A DNA stretch of 64,000 bases from JBPRGH01 sp051418055. GTDB lineage: Bacteria > Bacteroidota > Bacteroidia > Cytophagales > Cyclobacteriaceae. Shown here one piece after another: positions 46,052 to 56,235 of this stretch (position 1 is the stretch's first letter; every line of letters starts with the position of its first letter). The notes under the pieces are model-generated. The model did no database searches and was not told the origin of the DNA. It worked only from the letters and a program-made list of their open reading frames with translations. The translations under genes and the position numbers were made by a program. The DNA lies in the NCBI GenBank assembly GCA_051418055.1, contig JBPRGH010000072.1:1-64000 (forward strand), read 5' to 3'.

Positions 46052-46711
46052 ATGAATAGTAAAACGATAATATCTTTATTACTTATTTTCCTCTGTTCGT
46101 TTTCGCACGCTCAGGGAGTGAAGATTGCTAAATTAAAGTATAATGGTGGTGGCGACTGGTATGCTAATAAAACAGCCTTACCGAACCTGATCCAGTATTG
46201 CAATACTCATTTAAATATGAACCTTGAGCCGGCGGAAGAAGTAGTAGAGGTAGGCAGCAGTGAGATCTTCTTATATCCTTACGTCTATATGACGGGACAT
46301 GGTAATGTAGTTTTTTCAGATATTGAAGCGCAAAACCTTCGGGAATACCTTATCGGCGGTGGATTTTTACATATTGATGATAATTATGGACTTGATCAGT
46401 TTATCCGGTTGGAAATGAAAAAAGTATTTCCTGAACTTGAATTTGTTGAGTTACCATTTGATCACCCAATATACCATCAGAAGTATGACTTTAACGATGG
46501 CTTACCTAAAATACATGAACATGATGGTGATCCGGCACAGGGATTTGGCCTGATTTACAAAGGCAGGTTAGTTAGCTTTTACTCCTATGAAAGTGATCTG
46601 GGAAATGGCTGGGAAGATCAATCAGTTCATAATAATTCTCAATCTGTACGCGAAAAAGCTTTAAAAATGGGAGCTAATATAATTAGTTACTGTTTTACTA
46701 ACGCCCAATAA
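46052..46711 (+). CDS. DUF4159-domain exported protein
   Basis: 219 residues. Signal peptide 1-20 (CSFSHAQ), then an alpha/beta domain with KLKYNGGGDWYANKTALPNL, YVYMTGHGNVVFS, REYLIGGGFLHIDDNYG and GLIYKGRLVSFYSYESDLGNGW. DUF4159 proteins are predicted glutamine-amidotransferase-like folds without a known reaction and often accompany MoxR/BatA-type gene clusters; none is present here. It ends exactly where the convergent 739-residue gene ends. Confidence 0.87.
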   Translation: MNSKTIISLLLIFLCSFSHAQGVKIAKLKYNGGGDWYANKTALPNLIQYCNTHLNMNLEPAEEVVEVGSSEIFLYPYVYMTGHGNVVFSDIEAQNLREYLIGGGFLHIDDNYGLDQFIRLEMKKVFPELEFVELPFDHPIYHQKYDFNDGLPKIHEHDGDPAQGFGLIYKGRLVSFYSYESDLGNGWEDQSVHNNSQSVREKALKMGANIISYCFTNAQ

Positions 46712-48931
46712 TCAATCGATCCTTATCTCTTCAAGTTGCTTGTTTATCATCAGATGAAATAAGTTATCATTTGTATAGGATAAATCCCCCTGGATCATTT
46801 CTTTAAACCCAAAAAGATGAATGTTCCCATCGTTAACTTTATAAACCTTTGATATATGGTACGGATGCGGCTTCTCATAGACAATGACTTTTAGGATATC
46901 TCCTTGTTCTGTAAAATTTAAAGCAAAACCATTTGTACCCCCAGCGTCTATACCCGTCCTGTAAATTTTCCCCTGATGATCCTTGATCATTCTATAATTT
47001 CCAACCAGCAAATAACCATTCTGTACATTTAGCACATCTTCAACAGTTCCTGAAAAAGAAAAATCCCTTTGCCATAATTTATCTCCTAAGGTATTAATTG
47101 CTATTAAGCTGAAATTTTCTTCTTTTTCAATTATTTGATCCTTTTCATTCCCCTTTAAACCCAATAGAAATCGGTTTTTATCCTGATCAGATAGTATTTT
47201 TCTGGGGTAGCTTTCTTGCTCCAGTCTTAAGTTTACTTTTTCATTTCCATCATCATCCAAGTAGATGAAAGTATTAACTGCCAGGGGCATATTTATATGG
47301 GCAGATCTGGCAACTAATGCACATCCATCTTTTGAAACTTCTATTTCTGCTATCTGAGTAGAGGAATCAACAGCTCCACTGTCTATCGAAATATCAAATT
47401 CCTTTACCCACTTTACTTTTTTATCCGGATTTAAGTGAGCAATATACCCTTTGCTCCGCGAGGTATCTTTACCATATAGATATCCAGCAATATACATACT
47501 GCTATCTGCACGGTACTCAATTTCTGTAGTTACAATTAAATAGTTCTTTAGTGAGGCAGAGTCATTTTCATTCTTAAATAGAGGCAAATTATATATATCA
47601 AATTTCACCCACTGTTGATCACTTTTTGAAGTTGAATTAATTTCATCAAGAATATCGTTACGTAGCTTAAGCTTATAGAAATTAAAATCCTTAACACCGG
47701 TTTCCTTTTCATTCTTTATAAAGTTCTTTAAACCCACACTACCACCATAGTATTTATCAATAAACTCCTGATGTTTGGCAATCTTATTTTCCTCTACCTT
47801 ATCAGATAGGGAGATTAGGAAACTATCGGCTAAAACCTGCTGCTTTATAAGCTCACTATAAAAATTAAACCTGCTAAAATCGTTCTGCTGTGAGACTGTA
47901 TCATAGAACAGCTTTTGTTTTTTCTTACTGATCAGCTTTTGTTTAAAAGTTTTATATTCAAAAATCCCCAAAGTAACTGATTGATAATCATATTTTTTTA
48001 GCTGATGTATGAATTCTTTTTCCGGAGTGATAAAATCTTCCTCTTCCGCAACATTAGCTTTTTCCAGCTGCTCTAAGGTATTATTCAGATCATTTTCAAG
48101 CGTAATTATATCCTGGCGAAGCTTCCTTATATCGTTATTATGTAAATTAATAATTGCATCCACCCATTTGCTGTAGTCCCAAAGCACAATATCGTTTTGA
48201 AGAAAGCTGCTTTCTGAGGATAAACCATCAAGGCGATAATAATTAAGGGGTTTTAAAGAAACCTGCTGATGGTAAGAGTTTATCGGGTAATCAGCTATTA
48301 GGGCCTTATAATTCTCAAACCTTGCTAAAGAAGTATCCATTTTAGCTTTTATCGTTAGAAGCTTCTGCTCAAGGTCCTTATTATAAAGCATCATAAGCTC
48401 ATCCAGGCTTTTGTATTCATCATTTATCTCATAGAAAAGCTTATAGGCCTCACCATAATTATCTACAGCGAAGGTAAAATTTTCATAAATAGGAGGGATT
48501 TTTTCTATGAATAATACTGCCGAATCATAACCGTCATAAATTTTAGCTTTTACTGTAGCAAAATCAACTACTGGGCGGCCTTTTTTATCAAAGGATGTAG
48601 CAAAAGGCTCATAATATTCATCATTCCTGGAAACCTCCTTTTCATCAATAATTGTTCTGCATTTAATGTATTGCAGCTTACATTTATCAGCAAAAGCCAA
48701 CGCCCGCTTATAATTAGTAAGAACATCGGTTGATTTATAATTCTTTTCATAGATCATTCCTAACCTTAAGTTAGCATTAGGATGATCAAGATCTGTAAAT
48801 AGGTAATTGATTAATCTTGTTTTAGCCTCCTCATCAGAAGAGTTGGTAATAAGAGGGAAAACATCTTTATACTTTTGAGCATTAAGAAGACAAGGCGTTA
48901 ACAATAGTATATATATAATCAGTTTTTTCAT
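46712..48931 (-). CDS. Exported coiled-coil and beta-propeller-like protein, third gene of the CHAT operon
   Basis: 739 residues. Signal peptide 1-19 (CLLNAQ). Residues about 25-260 are helical; a coiled coil lies near 265-305 (NDIRKLRQDIITLENDLNN); the C-terminal 300 residues have blade-like repeats (YIAHLNPDKKVKWVKEF, INTLGDKLWQRDFSFSGT, NGYLLVGNYRMIKD) resembling those of the lipoprotein at 1939-3198. Its ATG overlaps the OmpA gene stop (ATGA). No family recognised. It probably binds the other two products in the periplasm (inferred). Confidence 0.78.
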   Translation of the reverse strand: MKKLIIYILLLTPCLLNAQKYKDVFPLITNSSDEEAKTRLINYLFTDLDHPNANLRLGMIYEKNYKSTDVLTNYKRALAFADKCKLQYIKCRTIIDEKEVSRNDEYYEPFATSFDKKGRPVVDFATVKAKIYDGYDSAVLFIEKIPPIYENFTFAVDNYGEAYKLFYEINDEYKSLDELMMLYNKDLEQKLLTIKAKMDTSLARFENYKALIADYPINSYHQQVSLKPLNYYRLDGLSSESSFLQNDIVLWDYSKWVDAIINLHNNDIRKLRQDIITLENDLNNTLEQLEKANVAEEEDFITPEKEFIHQLKKYDYQSVTLGIFEYKTFKQKLISKKKQKLFYDTVSQQNDFSRFNFYSELIKQQVLADSFLISLSDKVEENKIAKHQEFIDKYYGGSVGLKNFIKNEKETGVKDFNFYKLKLRNDILDEINSTSKSDQQWVKFDIYNLPLFKNENDSASLKNYLIVTTEIEYRADSSMYIAGYLYGKDTSRSKGYIAHLNPDKKVKWVKEFDISIDSGAVDSSTQIAEIEVSKDGCALVARSAHINMPLAVNTFIYLDDDGNEKVNLRLEQESYPRKILSDQDKNRFLLGLKGNEKDQIIEKEENFSLIAINTLGDKLWQRDFSFSGTVEDVLNVQNGYLLVGNYRMIKDHQGKIYRTGIDAGGTNGFALNFTEQGDILKVIVYEKPHPYHISKVYKVNDGNIHLFGFKEMIQGDLSYTNDNLFHLMINKQLEEIRID

Positions 48932-50979
48932 ACACCCAAGATTATTAACTCCACCCGACGATTGATTGCACGATTTTCTTCCGTATCATTTACTACTCTT
49001 GGCTGTGATTCACCATAACCTTTAGCTACAAAGCGCTCAGCTTCTATTCTGTTTTCCATAAGATAATCCACCACACTCTGAGCTCTTTTCTGAGATAACA
49101 AAACATTGTACTGATCACTTCCCACATCATCTGTATGAGCTGCTATTTCTATTTGCAGGGAGGGGTTCTCTTTCATCATTTGTACTACCCTGTTCAGTTC
49201 GGTATAGCTTATTTCATTTAATGCTGCTGAATTTGTTTCAAATAATATATCTTTTAACGTTAACCGTGCATTTGTTTCCAATTTCTGAAGCTTTACATCC
49301 AGCTTGTCATCCATATTTTTGGTTACATCAATTACAGTAGAATTGAATGCATAACCCTGGTCACTTGTAGCCTCAAGTTCATATCGATCACCTGCTCTTA
49401 ACCTTACTACCTCATTACCGCTTACTTCAATATATTCATCACGGTCTTTATTTCGCAATACAATTTTTGAACGGACCTTGCTGTTGTTCATCATATCCGC
49501 GACATTGATTTTCACATCGACTTTTTCAGGCTGAAGCTCAATCTCCTGCTCAAAATCCCTGTACATCACCAGTCCGCTGATATTAAAAGTAAAAATCTCA
49601 CTCTTGAAGTTTTCCGAAGAAACTATAAATTCATAATCAGAACCAATTGGCAGGTTCACAATTATCCGACCATCATGTATATCTTTATATTCATTTAGAA
49701 ACCTCCCCTCTCCTTTCTTCCTCACCTGAACTATAGCGGGAATGGGTGTAAATAATTCTTTATCACTAATATTTATGGCCATTCGCACACTTTTAAATAA
49801 TTCTACGTCAAGATATCTCTCTTCATACTTCTCAATGTTACGAAGATCAATATTTGTGTAAAAGCCACTATACCCGGGAGCACTTATATCAATATTATAG
49901 GTATTTCCTGCAGGTAGTACTATGAGGTAATGACCATCGTCAGCATTATTATCAAGCTTCATAATCACATTTGAGGTCAATGCATCTTTGACAAGGATAT
50001 CTGCTTTAATACCTTCTTTTGAATCCTGATCAATTATCTTTCCCTGGATAATTATGTTTTTAAATTGACGTAATTCAGCAGGAATGACTACAGAATAAAT
50101 ATCTTTATTATCATAAGTATAATACATCAAATCACCCTCTGCAGAAATGCAGGGCAGCTGATCACTTTGAGGTGTATTGACAAAATTCAGGGGCACCGGT
50201 AAAGACCACTCATCAATTTCGTTAAGCTTACTTTGATACATATCATAATCACCTTTGCCTCCAGGCCTGTTAGATGAAAAGATCATAGTCCTGCCATCAG
50301 CCATAATTCTCGGGGCTTTTTCACAATCCTGATTTATTGGTCCCGGTAATTTTATTGGGTTTCCCCATGAACCATCTTCCTGAAGCTCCGATTTAAATAT
50401 TGACAGGCAAAATCCAACGTTTTCACGCAATTCCTTATCCCGCGGGCCATCTGTATTTTCTTTAACAAAATACAATGTTTTACCATCGGCTGAAATTGAA
50501 GGAAAACCTTCATACCCCTGAGGTGAGTTAATGTTTTCTCCCAGTTTTTCAGGGGCACTCCATCCTTCTGAGGTACGGTTCGAAACATAAATATCCATGG
50601 AATTACCCATTCCTATAGAGGCTGAAAAATAAAGCAGGTTTCCATCAAAACTAATGCTTGGACCAGCAATTAAATCCGTTGAGTCTCCGTAATTATTTAT
50701 GGACTCCAGTGAACGAGGTGTTGACCAGGATCCGTCAGACTGTTTTCTTGTTTCAAATAATGCATAGCTCCCCCCTCTGTTTGTCTCAAAGATTATTGTT
50801 TTCCCATCAGCACTAATAGAGGGTGCAAATTCTATAACCTCCGCATTGCTCAATCCATCAACAGGTTTTTTAGTATCTACTGTTGACTGAACCTGGTCCT
50901 GATTATCAACGTCCTGTCCCAAAATAAAAGTAGATGCTAAAAATACTATAAAAATTGACCCAAAATACCTTCCTATCAT
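48928..50979 (-). CDS. OmpA-family protein with PD40 beta-propeller
   Basis: 683 residues, signal peptide about 1-21 (STFILGQ). PD40/TolB-like repeats occupy about 45-300 (units such as APSISADGKTIIFETNRGG and FPSISADGKTLYFVKE). One or two carboxypeptidase-regulatory-like beta modules follow, and a C-terminal OmpA domain at about 575-683 has the peptidoglycan-binding motif TDDVGSDQYNVLLSQKRAQ and the closing NRRVEL Arg. It should anchor a propeller to the cell wall. Both ends overlap neighbours by four bases (ATGA), so it is translated together with the CHAT gene before it and the 739-residue gene after it. Confidence 0.9.
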   Translation of the reverse strand: MIGRYFGSIFIVFLASTFILGQDVDNQDQVQSTVDTKKPVDGLSNAEVIEFAPSISADGKTIIFETNRGGSYALFETRKQSDGSWSTPRSLESINNYGDSTDLIAGPSISFDGNLLYFSASIGMGNSMDIYVSNRTSEGWSAPEKLGENINSPQGYEGFPSISADGKTLYFVKENTDGPRDKELRENVGFCLSIFKSELQEDGSWGNPIKLPGPINQDCEKAPRIMADGRTMIFSSNRPGGKGDYDMYQSKLNEIDEWSLPVPLNFVNTPQSDQLPCISAEGDLMYYTYDNKDIYSVVIPAELRQFKNIIIQGKIIDQDSKEGIKADILVKDALTSNVIMKLDNNADDGHYLIVLPAGNTYNIDISAPGYSGFYTNIDLRNIEKYEERYLDVELFKSVRMAINISDKELFTPIPAIVQVRKKGEGRFLNEYKDIHDGRIIVNLPIGSDYEFIVSSENFKSEIFTFNISGLVMYRDFEQEIELQPEKVDVKINVADMMNNSKVRSKIVLRNKDRDEYIEVSGNEVVRLRAGDRYELEATSDQGYAFNSTVIDVTKNMDDKLDVKLQKLETNARLTLKDILFETNSAALNEISYTELNRVVQMMKENPSLQIEIAAHTDDVGSDQYNVLLSQKRAQSVVDYLMENRIEAERFVAKGYGESQPRVVNDTEENRAINRRVELIILGV

Positions 50980-53900
50980 TTCCCTAAAATTATAAAAGCC
51001 CCCCAGTGATAAGGATCATCGTATTTGCTACGGATCATTAATTGTGCTTCTTTAAAAGCCGTGAATTTTTCTTTACCTTCCAATAACTTTTCATAAAAAT
51101 GCGTCATAAGCTCCATCGTTGTTTCATCATTGACTTTCCATAAGCTCATCATTATACTATTGGCACCCGCAACAATAAAAGAGCGCTGCAAACCATAAAC
51201 TCCTTCACCATTTCTTATCTCACCCAGACCTGTTTCACATGCCGACAAAATAACGATCTCTGTATCATCCAGATTAAGGTTCATTGCTTCATATGCCGTT
51301 AGGAGCCCATCCTCACTGTCTAATGAACCTCTTTCATTCATTCCTTTAGCAGCTCCTGTTAGCAGCAACCCGGAACGGAACAGCGGGTTAGTTTCAGAAT
51401 TATTAAGGTGCAGGCCGATCTTATTTTTTTCATTTTCAAGGTCACTTAGGAAGAAACCATGTGTAGCTACATGCAATAAAAAGGGGTTTTCTTCAGACTT
51501 AAAATTCTCTTCCGAAGCATCCTGCTCCAGGTAAATTTTAGAACTCCAGTTATTCTGGTCAAGGATATGCTTCAGGTTTACAGCCTCCTGTCTGGTGCCT
51601 GGTAATTCAGGGATACCTTCAGTTGGGAAGCCCATCATCCTTGTAAGCTCATCACCTCCTATGGAGCTGTTATAGGATGTGCCTGAATTAAAATCAGGAG
51701 AACCGAAGACAGCTGCATATAATTGTGGATCTGTTTCTTTTGAAGTTGAGAGCTCTACAAGTTCACGCGTATTGCTTACCAATCGAATATTTAATACATC
51801 CAACAAATACTTACCATCATTTTTATTATAAAGTGTGGGTAAGCTTAATTTATTATATATTCCATCAGAAGATACAAATACCGTTTTTACACCATTAATT
51901 TTTTCCTGAATTGGTTTCCAAAATATATTATAGCTGATCTCATCAGCCTCAGAGAATTTTATTGCATTTCTAAAATAATTATAAAACCTGGTCTCCATAC
52001 GATCTCCTTCAGGCAATACAACTGCCAAGGGTGCATCTTGACCTGCTTTTAATATTAAAGAAGCATAATAAACAGAGTCAGAAATAAACTTTTTATTTAT
52101 TCTCAGGATCTCTATAGCTGCCTCATTGCCTTTTAATGCATTTTGAATATCAGACCAGTCAACTATTTGGCGCTCAAAGGTAGAAGCAAAAAGTGATGAC
52201 TGTGAAGAAAGCTGCTTTTCAAGATCATTTATTCTACTCTCAAGCTCGGGCAGTGAATTTTTTAGTTTTTCATCAGCAGTCATTGAAAAATGCTTTACCA
52301 CCTGCTCCTTTAAAGCGGTCCATTCATTATACTTTGCTATTAATTCCTTATCCCCACTGGAAAAGATCCTATTCCGTACCTTATTGGCAGCATTTAATAA
52401 AATAGCTTTAGTTGAAAGCTGCATATTGTAGAGCGATTTTAAGATCTCAGGATCCTGTGATTGCAGGTAATAACTTATGCCAAAATCTGCAAATGAAGAA
52501 AAGACGGGTTTTATTTTTGCATAAAAAGCACTTTTTTCTTTTTCACTCAGCGAAGGGAAAAATTCTTCAATCTGGAAGAGGTATTGATTTACTGCCTGCT
52601 GATATAAAGGCCTTGCTTTTTCAAACTCATTTTTATTATGATATAATGCTGCAAGACCATAGAGTGAAAATGAATATTCAGGATGTGCCTCACCTAAGAT
52701 CCTCTTCCTTATTCCCAAAGTTTCCAGAAATAATCCCTCAGCTTTTTCAAAATTTCCACTTTCATGATTTACCACGGCAAGATTAAAGAGAGAAGAAGCA
52801 TATGAAGGATGATCTTTTCCATAACTCCTTTCATATATTAATAGTGCCTCCTGAAGTAATGGTAATGCCTGCTCAAAATCCCCCTGCTTCTGGTAAAGCG
52901 CTGCCAGATTATGCAGGGAAACAGCATATTTTGGATGATCACTACCATAAATCACTTTATCAGCCTGGATTGCCTCTTTTAAAAGTGGCTCCACTTTTTC
53001 CATTTCACCCATCAGCTGATAAGTAGATGATATATTTTCAATAGCAGTTGAATATCCGGGATGATATGTGCCATAGACGGCAGCATAGCCATTCTTCGTT
53101 GCCTCAAAATGTTTTAATGCTGCAGAATAATTACCCATTGTCTGATACAACACACCGAAGCTGTTTAAGGCAGAAAGATAATCCGGATGTTCATTTCCCA
53201 GTTCTTTTTCAAGCTGATTTACAGATTCCAGGAATAACTTTTCTGCCTCAGCATAGCTACCTTTTGCCTGATGCAGCCTTGCCATATTTACCTTTAGCAT
53301 TGCAAGCTGAGCATGACCTTCACCAAATAAAGCTATCAAAGCCTGTTTTGCGTCCTTTAATTTATCCTCAGCTTTTTTATAATCCCCGAGCTGAATGTAT
53401 AATGATGCCTGCTGCTGAAGTAAATTTGCATATGAAGCACCTGACAGCTCCCTTATATTATCCGATACCTCTTCCAATAAATTTGTTGCTCCCCGATAAT
53501 TACCCTGCTCCTGATAAAGAGCAGCTAAATTGATGTATAATCCTACCAGTTCATTACTATTACTTTCGGTTATCGTTATTTTTCTTAACGCCTCTTCAAG
53601 GATACGTTGCGCTGCTGTAAAATTTCCCTGCTCATGATATAAGGCAGCGCGATTATTTAATAAGCTAATATAAGTATTAGAATTGGTCCGTGAATTGCTG
53701 ATCAGAATTGCCTCAGCCTGTGCTAATAACTGTTCACTATTTATAAAATCCTGCTTTCTTTGCTTTACCTGACCCTGCTTTATTAACAGGGAAGCATAGA
53801 GAGATTCTCTTGAGAGACCCATTTCTTCGGCGATTGGAAAAGCTCTTAACAATACTGCTTCGGCATCATCAAATTTACCTGTTGATAAATAAAATCCTGA

Positions 53901-54959
53901 AAGATTATTAGTTATCTCCAGAAAATCACTTGAATAGGCTGCGGTATCTCTAAGCATGGTATTCAGGGCCTTAATATACAGCTCCTCCGCTTTTTGATAG
54001 TTTCCCTTTTGATATTCAATAGCGGCAGCATTATTCATAGCCATAGGCTCATCAGCAACTTCTTCATTGTATATAGCAGTAGCTTCTTCATTCCGTCCCA
54101 GTGCCTGTAGATTAAAAGCTTTACCTTTTAAAGCCTGGTTCCTTATATTCTTAAATTCTGCGGCATCAGATAATTGAAGCACTTTATCGTAATGTGCTAA
54201 TGCTTTTGTGTTGTTTTTATTAGCCTGGTATGACTCTGCGAGGTGCAAAACAATATAAATATTTTCTACAGAAGTTTCATATCCTTGTGAAACATAAAAA
54301 TCGTTCAATATTAAAAAGTATTTTATGGCTTCATCAGGTTTTTTTAACGCCATAGCGGTTTTTCCCATATCATACGCAGCCGATAAAAAATCCATTGTTA
54401 TTTCGCTAAAATCATATTTAGAAAATCCTTCTGAAAAGTAAGCATATGCCTGAGAAAACTTCTCCTGGTCCATATTTACAGTACCCAATTTCCAGTAAGT
54501 AGTAATCACATCCGCGTGATCCTTTTCAAAATAGTCCTGATAAATATTTAATGCATTTCCAAAAGCAATTTCTGCAGCCTTATACTGTTGATTGGCATTT
54601 TGAAGTGCACCTAAATTATAGTATGCATTAGCCAATGAGATTTGCTGTTCATTATCCAGTTGCAAACGTACGCTAACTTCTTTCTCTGCATAGTTAACCC
54701 CTTCAGCATACAGAGAACTGTCATAACAAATGGTGCTTAACAGGAATAATATCCCTGCATAATTTTCAGATACCGCTCCATCCTCCTGTAGATAATTTTC
54801 CAGGCAGGATTTAGCAGCGTTATAAGCTTCAGTAGTCTGACCGCTTTCACGATGAGAGAGTGATTCCTGAAACTGGCTAACCCACGATTGAGCAACTAAT
54901 GGTGCTGCTTTCAGAAATATAAATAAGATGATAATTACAAACTTCATCTTTAGTATCAT
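50976..54959 (-). CDS. Exported TPR-CHAT peptidase
   Basis: 1327 residues from ATG 54959; an ATG four codons on (54947) gives a cleaner signal peptide, KFVIIILFIFLKAAPLVAQS. TPR repeats fill about 30-830, with kinesin-light-chain-like 42-residue units from about 570 (EHPDYLSALNSFGVLYQTMG and NLAALYQKQGDFEQALPLL). The CHAT caspase-like domain occupies about 1040-1325, with catalytic His1167 (VATHGFF) and Cys1241 (LSACETG), and VAGANSIMMSLWKVND after it. Both catalytic residues are intact, so peptidase activity is expected, toward envelope substrates since the protein is exported (inferred). First gene of a coupled operon with the OmpA and propeller genes. Confidence 0.92.
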   Translation of the reverse strand: MILKMKFVIIILFIFLKAAPLVAQSWVSQFQESLSHRESGQTTEAYNAAKSCLENYLQEDGAVSENYAGILFLLSTICYDSSLYAEGVNYAEKEVSVRLQLDNEQQISLANAYYNLGALQNANQQYKAAEIAFGNALNIYQDYFEKDHADVITTYWKLGTVNMDQEKFSQAYAYFSEGFSKYDFSEITMDFLSAAYDMGKTAMALKKPDEAIKYFLILNDFYVSQGYETSVENIYIVLHLAESYQANKNNTKALAHYDKVLQLSDAAEFKNIRNQALKGKAFNLQALGRNEEATAIYNEEVADEPMAMNNAAAIEYQKGNYQKAEELYIKALNTMLRDTAAYSSDFLEITNNLSGFYLSTGKFDDAEAVLLRAFPIAEEMGLSRESLYASLLIKQGQVKQRKQDFINSEQLLAQAEAILISNSRTNSNTYISLLNNRAALYHEQGNFTAAQRILEEALRKITITESNSNELVGLYINLAALYQEQGNYRGATNLLEEVSDNIRELSGASYANLLQQQASLYIQLGDYKKAEDKLKDAKQALIALFGEGHAQLAMLKVNMARLHQAKGSYAEAEKLFLESVNQLEKELGNEHPDYLSALNSFGVLYQTMGNYSAALKHFEATKNGYAAVYGTYHPGYSTAIENISSTYQLMGEMEKVEPLLKEAIQADKVIYGSDHPKYAVSLHNLAALYQKQGDFEQALPLLQEALLIYERSYGKDHPSYASSLFNLAVVNHESGNFEKAEGLFLETLGIRKRILGEAHPEYSFSLYGLAALYHNKNEFEKARPLYQQAVNQYLFQIEEFFPSLSEKEKSAFYAKIKPVFSSFADFGISYYLQSQDPEILKSLYNMQLSTKAILLNAANKVRNRIFSSGDKELIAKYNEWTALKEQVVKHFSMTADEKLKNSLPELESRINDLEKQLSSQSSLFASTFERQIVDWSDIQNALKGNEAAIEILRINKKFISDSVYYASLILKAGQDAPLAVVLPEGDRMETRFYNYFRNAIKFSEADEISYNIFWKPIQEKINGVKTVFVSSDGIYNKLSLPTLYNKNDGKYLLDVLNIRLVSNTRELVELSTSKETDPQLYAAVFGSPDFNSGTSYNSSIGGDELTRMMGFPTEGIPELPGTRQEAVNLKHILDQNNWSSKIYLEQDASEENFKSEENPFLLHVATHGFFLSDLENEKNKIGLHLNNSETNPLFRSGLLLTGAAKGMNERGSLDSEDGLLTAYEAMNLNLDDTEIVILSACETGLGEIRNGEGVYGLQRSFIVAGANSIMMSLWKVNDETTMELMTHFYEKLLEGKEKFTAFKEAQLMIRSKYDDPYHWGAFIILGK

Positions 54960-54992
54960 AAATGATAAATATTAAAATCTCTCCATAATGTA

Positions 54993-55023
54993 CTAAAATA
55001 GAGAATTATATTTTGCCTTCAAA
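54993..55023 (-). promoter_or_regulatory. Predicted promoter of the CHAT operon
   Basis: Minus-strand TTTG (55023-55020), 19 bases, TATTTTAG (55000-54993), one mismatch from the -7 consensus, 34 bases before the ATG. The same -7 octamer occurs before pfkA. Confidence 0.5.
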
Positions 55024-55057
55024 TAAGTAGAGGAAACTTAATATTATTTTAATAACA

Positions 55058-56185
55058 TTACCTGATAAGAGGGAGTGATACCTTTATTTTAGTTCCATTC
55101 CCCGGAGTAGAGTTTATTGCTATAGTCCCTTCCAGCAGATCCACTGCCTCTTTTACCATAAAAAGACCCAGGCCTGATCCGGATATATCCTTCTCTTTGG
55201 ACCTGTAAAACATTTTAAAGATCTTGTCCTGGTGTTCACTGGCTATCCCTATACCATTATCTATCACTTCTAAAATAAGGTGGTTTTTTTCTACTGAGGA
55301 GCGGATAATGATATATTTATTTTTCTTTTGATTATCATGATACCTGATAGAGTTTGAGATCAGATTGGAAAGTATTGTACGTATCCTAAAAGGATCGGAT
55401 TTAATTTCCTTCGGTGCGTTTGTCTGCAGATCAAATACAATATTTTCAGCTTCCTCAGCATATTTAAGCTGATTAACAATTTGTTTTATGCTATCATTGA
55501 TCTTTATTTTCTGAAATTCAACCCCTGTTTTTGCATTACGAGAGTAATCAATTAAATCAGATACAAACTGATTTAACCGGTTGACGGATTCTTTTAATTT
55601 ACTAATATATTCTTTTATCCGGGCAGGATCATCCTTCTTCATCAGGTCCAGTAATCCTTTCATTGAAGATAATGGGGCTTTCAGATCATGTGAAGCACTA
55701 TAAACAAAGGCATCCAATGCAGTATTAAGTTGCTTTAGCTCCTGGTTTTGCTTTTTTAGCTGCATTTCAGCCCTTTGCCTATCCGTAATATCGCGACCTG
55801 TAGCAATTAATACGTCCCTGTCAAAATATCTGCCTTTCCGGATTACAATCTCTTTTAAAAATTCCTCACCGTCTTTTTTTAAACTCCACCATTCAAACCG
55901 CTGAGGTATATCTTCTTCCCATGCAATTTTTATCATTTGCATAACAGCAGGAATATCGTTTTTTCCGGGAACGCCAAAAATACCGGGTGTTTTACCTATT
56001 ATCTCCTCTTTGGGGTATCCATATTTATCAAGCACAGTCTGATTGACATCTATGAACACACCATTCTCATCATGTATATAGATCAGATCTGAGCTATAAT
56101 TGAATATATCCCGAAAAGTTCTTTCCGCTGCTGTTAATGTAGTTTCGTTTGGAATATCCACACGGTAAAAAATTATCCTCTGCAC
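55058..56185 (-). CDS. PAS-domain sensor histidine kinase (cytoplasmic)
   Basis: 375 residues from a GTG at 56185. A PAS domain at about 20-140 (FRDIFNYSSDLIYIHDENGVF), a short coiled coil, then HisKA with His166 (YSASHDLKAPLSSMKG) and HATPase with NLISNSIRYHDN, DNGIGIA and GSGLGLFM. No membrane segment and no response regulator nearby, so its partner is elsewhere. Located upstream of the CHAT operon on the same strand, 98 bp away; whether it controls it is unknown. Confidence 0.93.
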   Translation of the reverse strand: MQRIIFYRVDIPNETTLTAAERTFRDIFNYSSDLIYIHDENGVFIDVNQTVLDKYGYPKEEIIGKTPGIFGVPGKNDIPAVMQMIKIAWEEDIPQRFEWWSLKKDGEEFLKEIVIRKGRYFDRDVLIATGRDITDRQRAEMQLKKQNQELKQLNTALDAFVYSASHDLKAPLSSMKGLLDLMKKDDPARIKEYISKLKESVNRLNQFVSDLIDYSRNAKTGVEFQKIKINDSIKQIVNQLKYAEEAENIVFDLQTNAPKEIKSDPFRIRTILSNLISNSIRYHDNQKKNKYIIIRSSVEKNHLILEVIDNGIGIASEHQDKIFKMFYRSKEKDISGSGLGLFMVKEAVDLLEGTIAINSTPGNGTKIKVSLPLIR

Positions 56186-56235
56186 TAAATATAAAAAATA
56201 TTACCAATAAATTGGCAAAAATCAAAAATAGTAAC

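Noticed and set aside
53048..53533. 161-residue plus-strand frame inside the CHAT gene
   Set aside because: Antisense shadow of the TPR-coding region; its His/Pro/Leu-rich sequence is a by-product of the opposite-strand codons.
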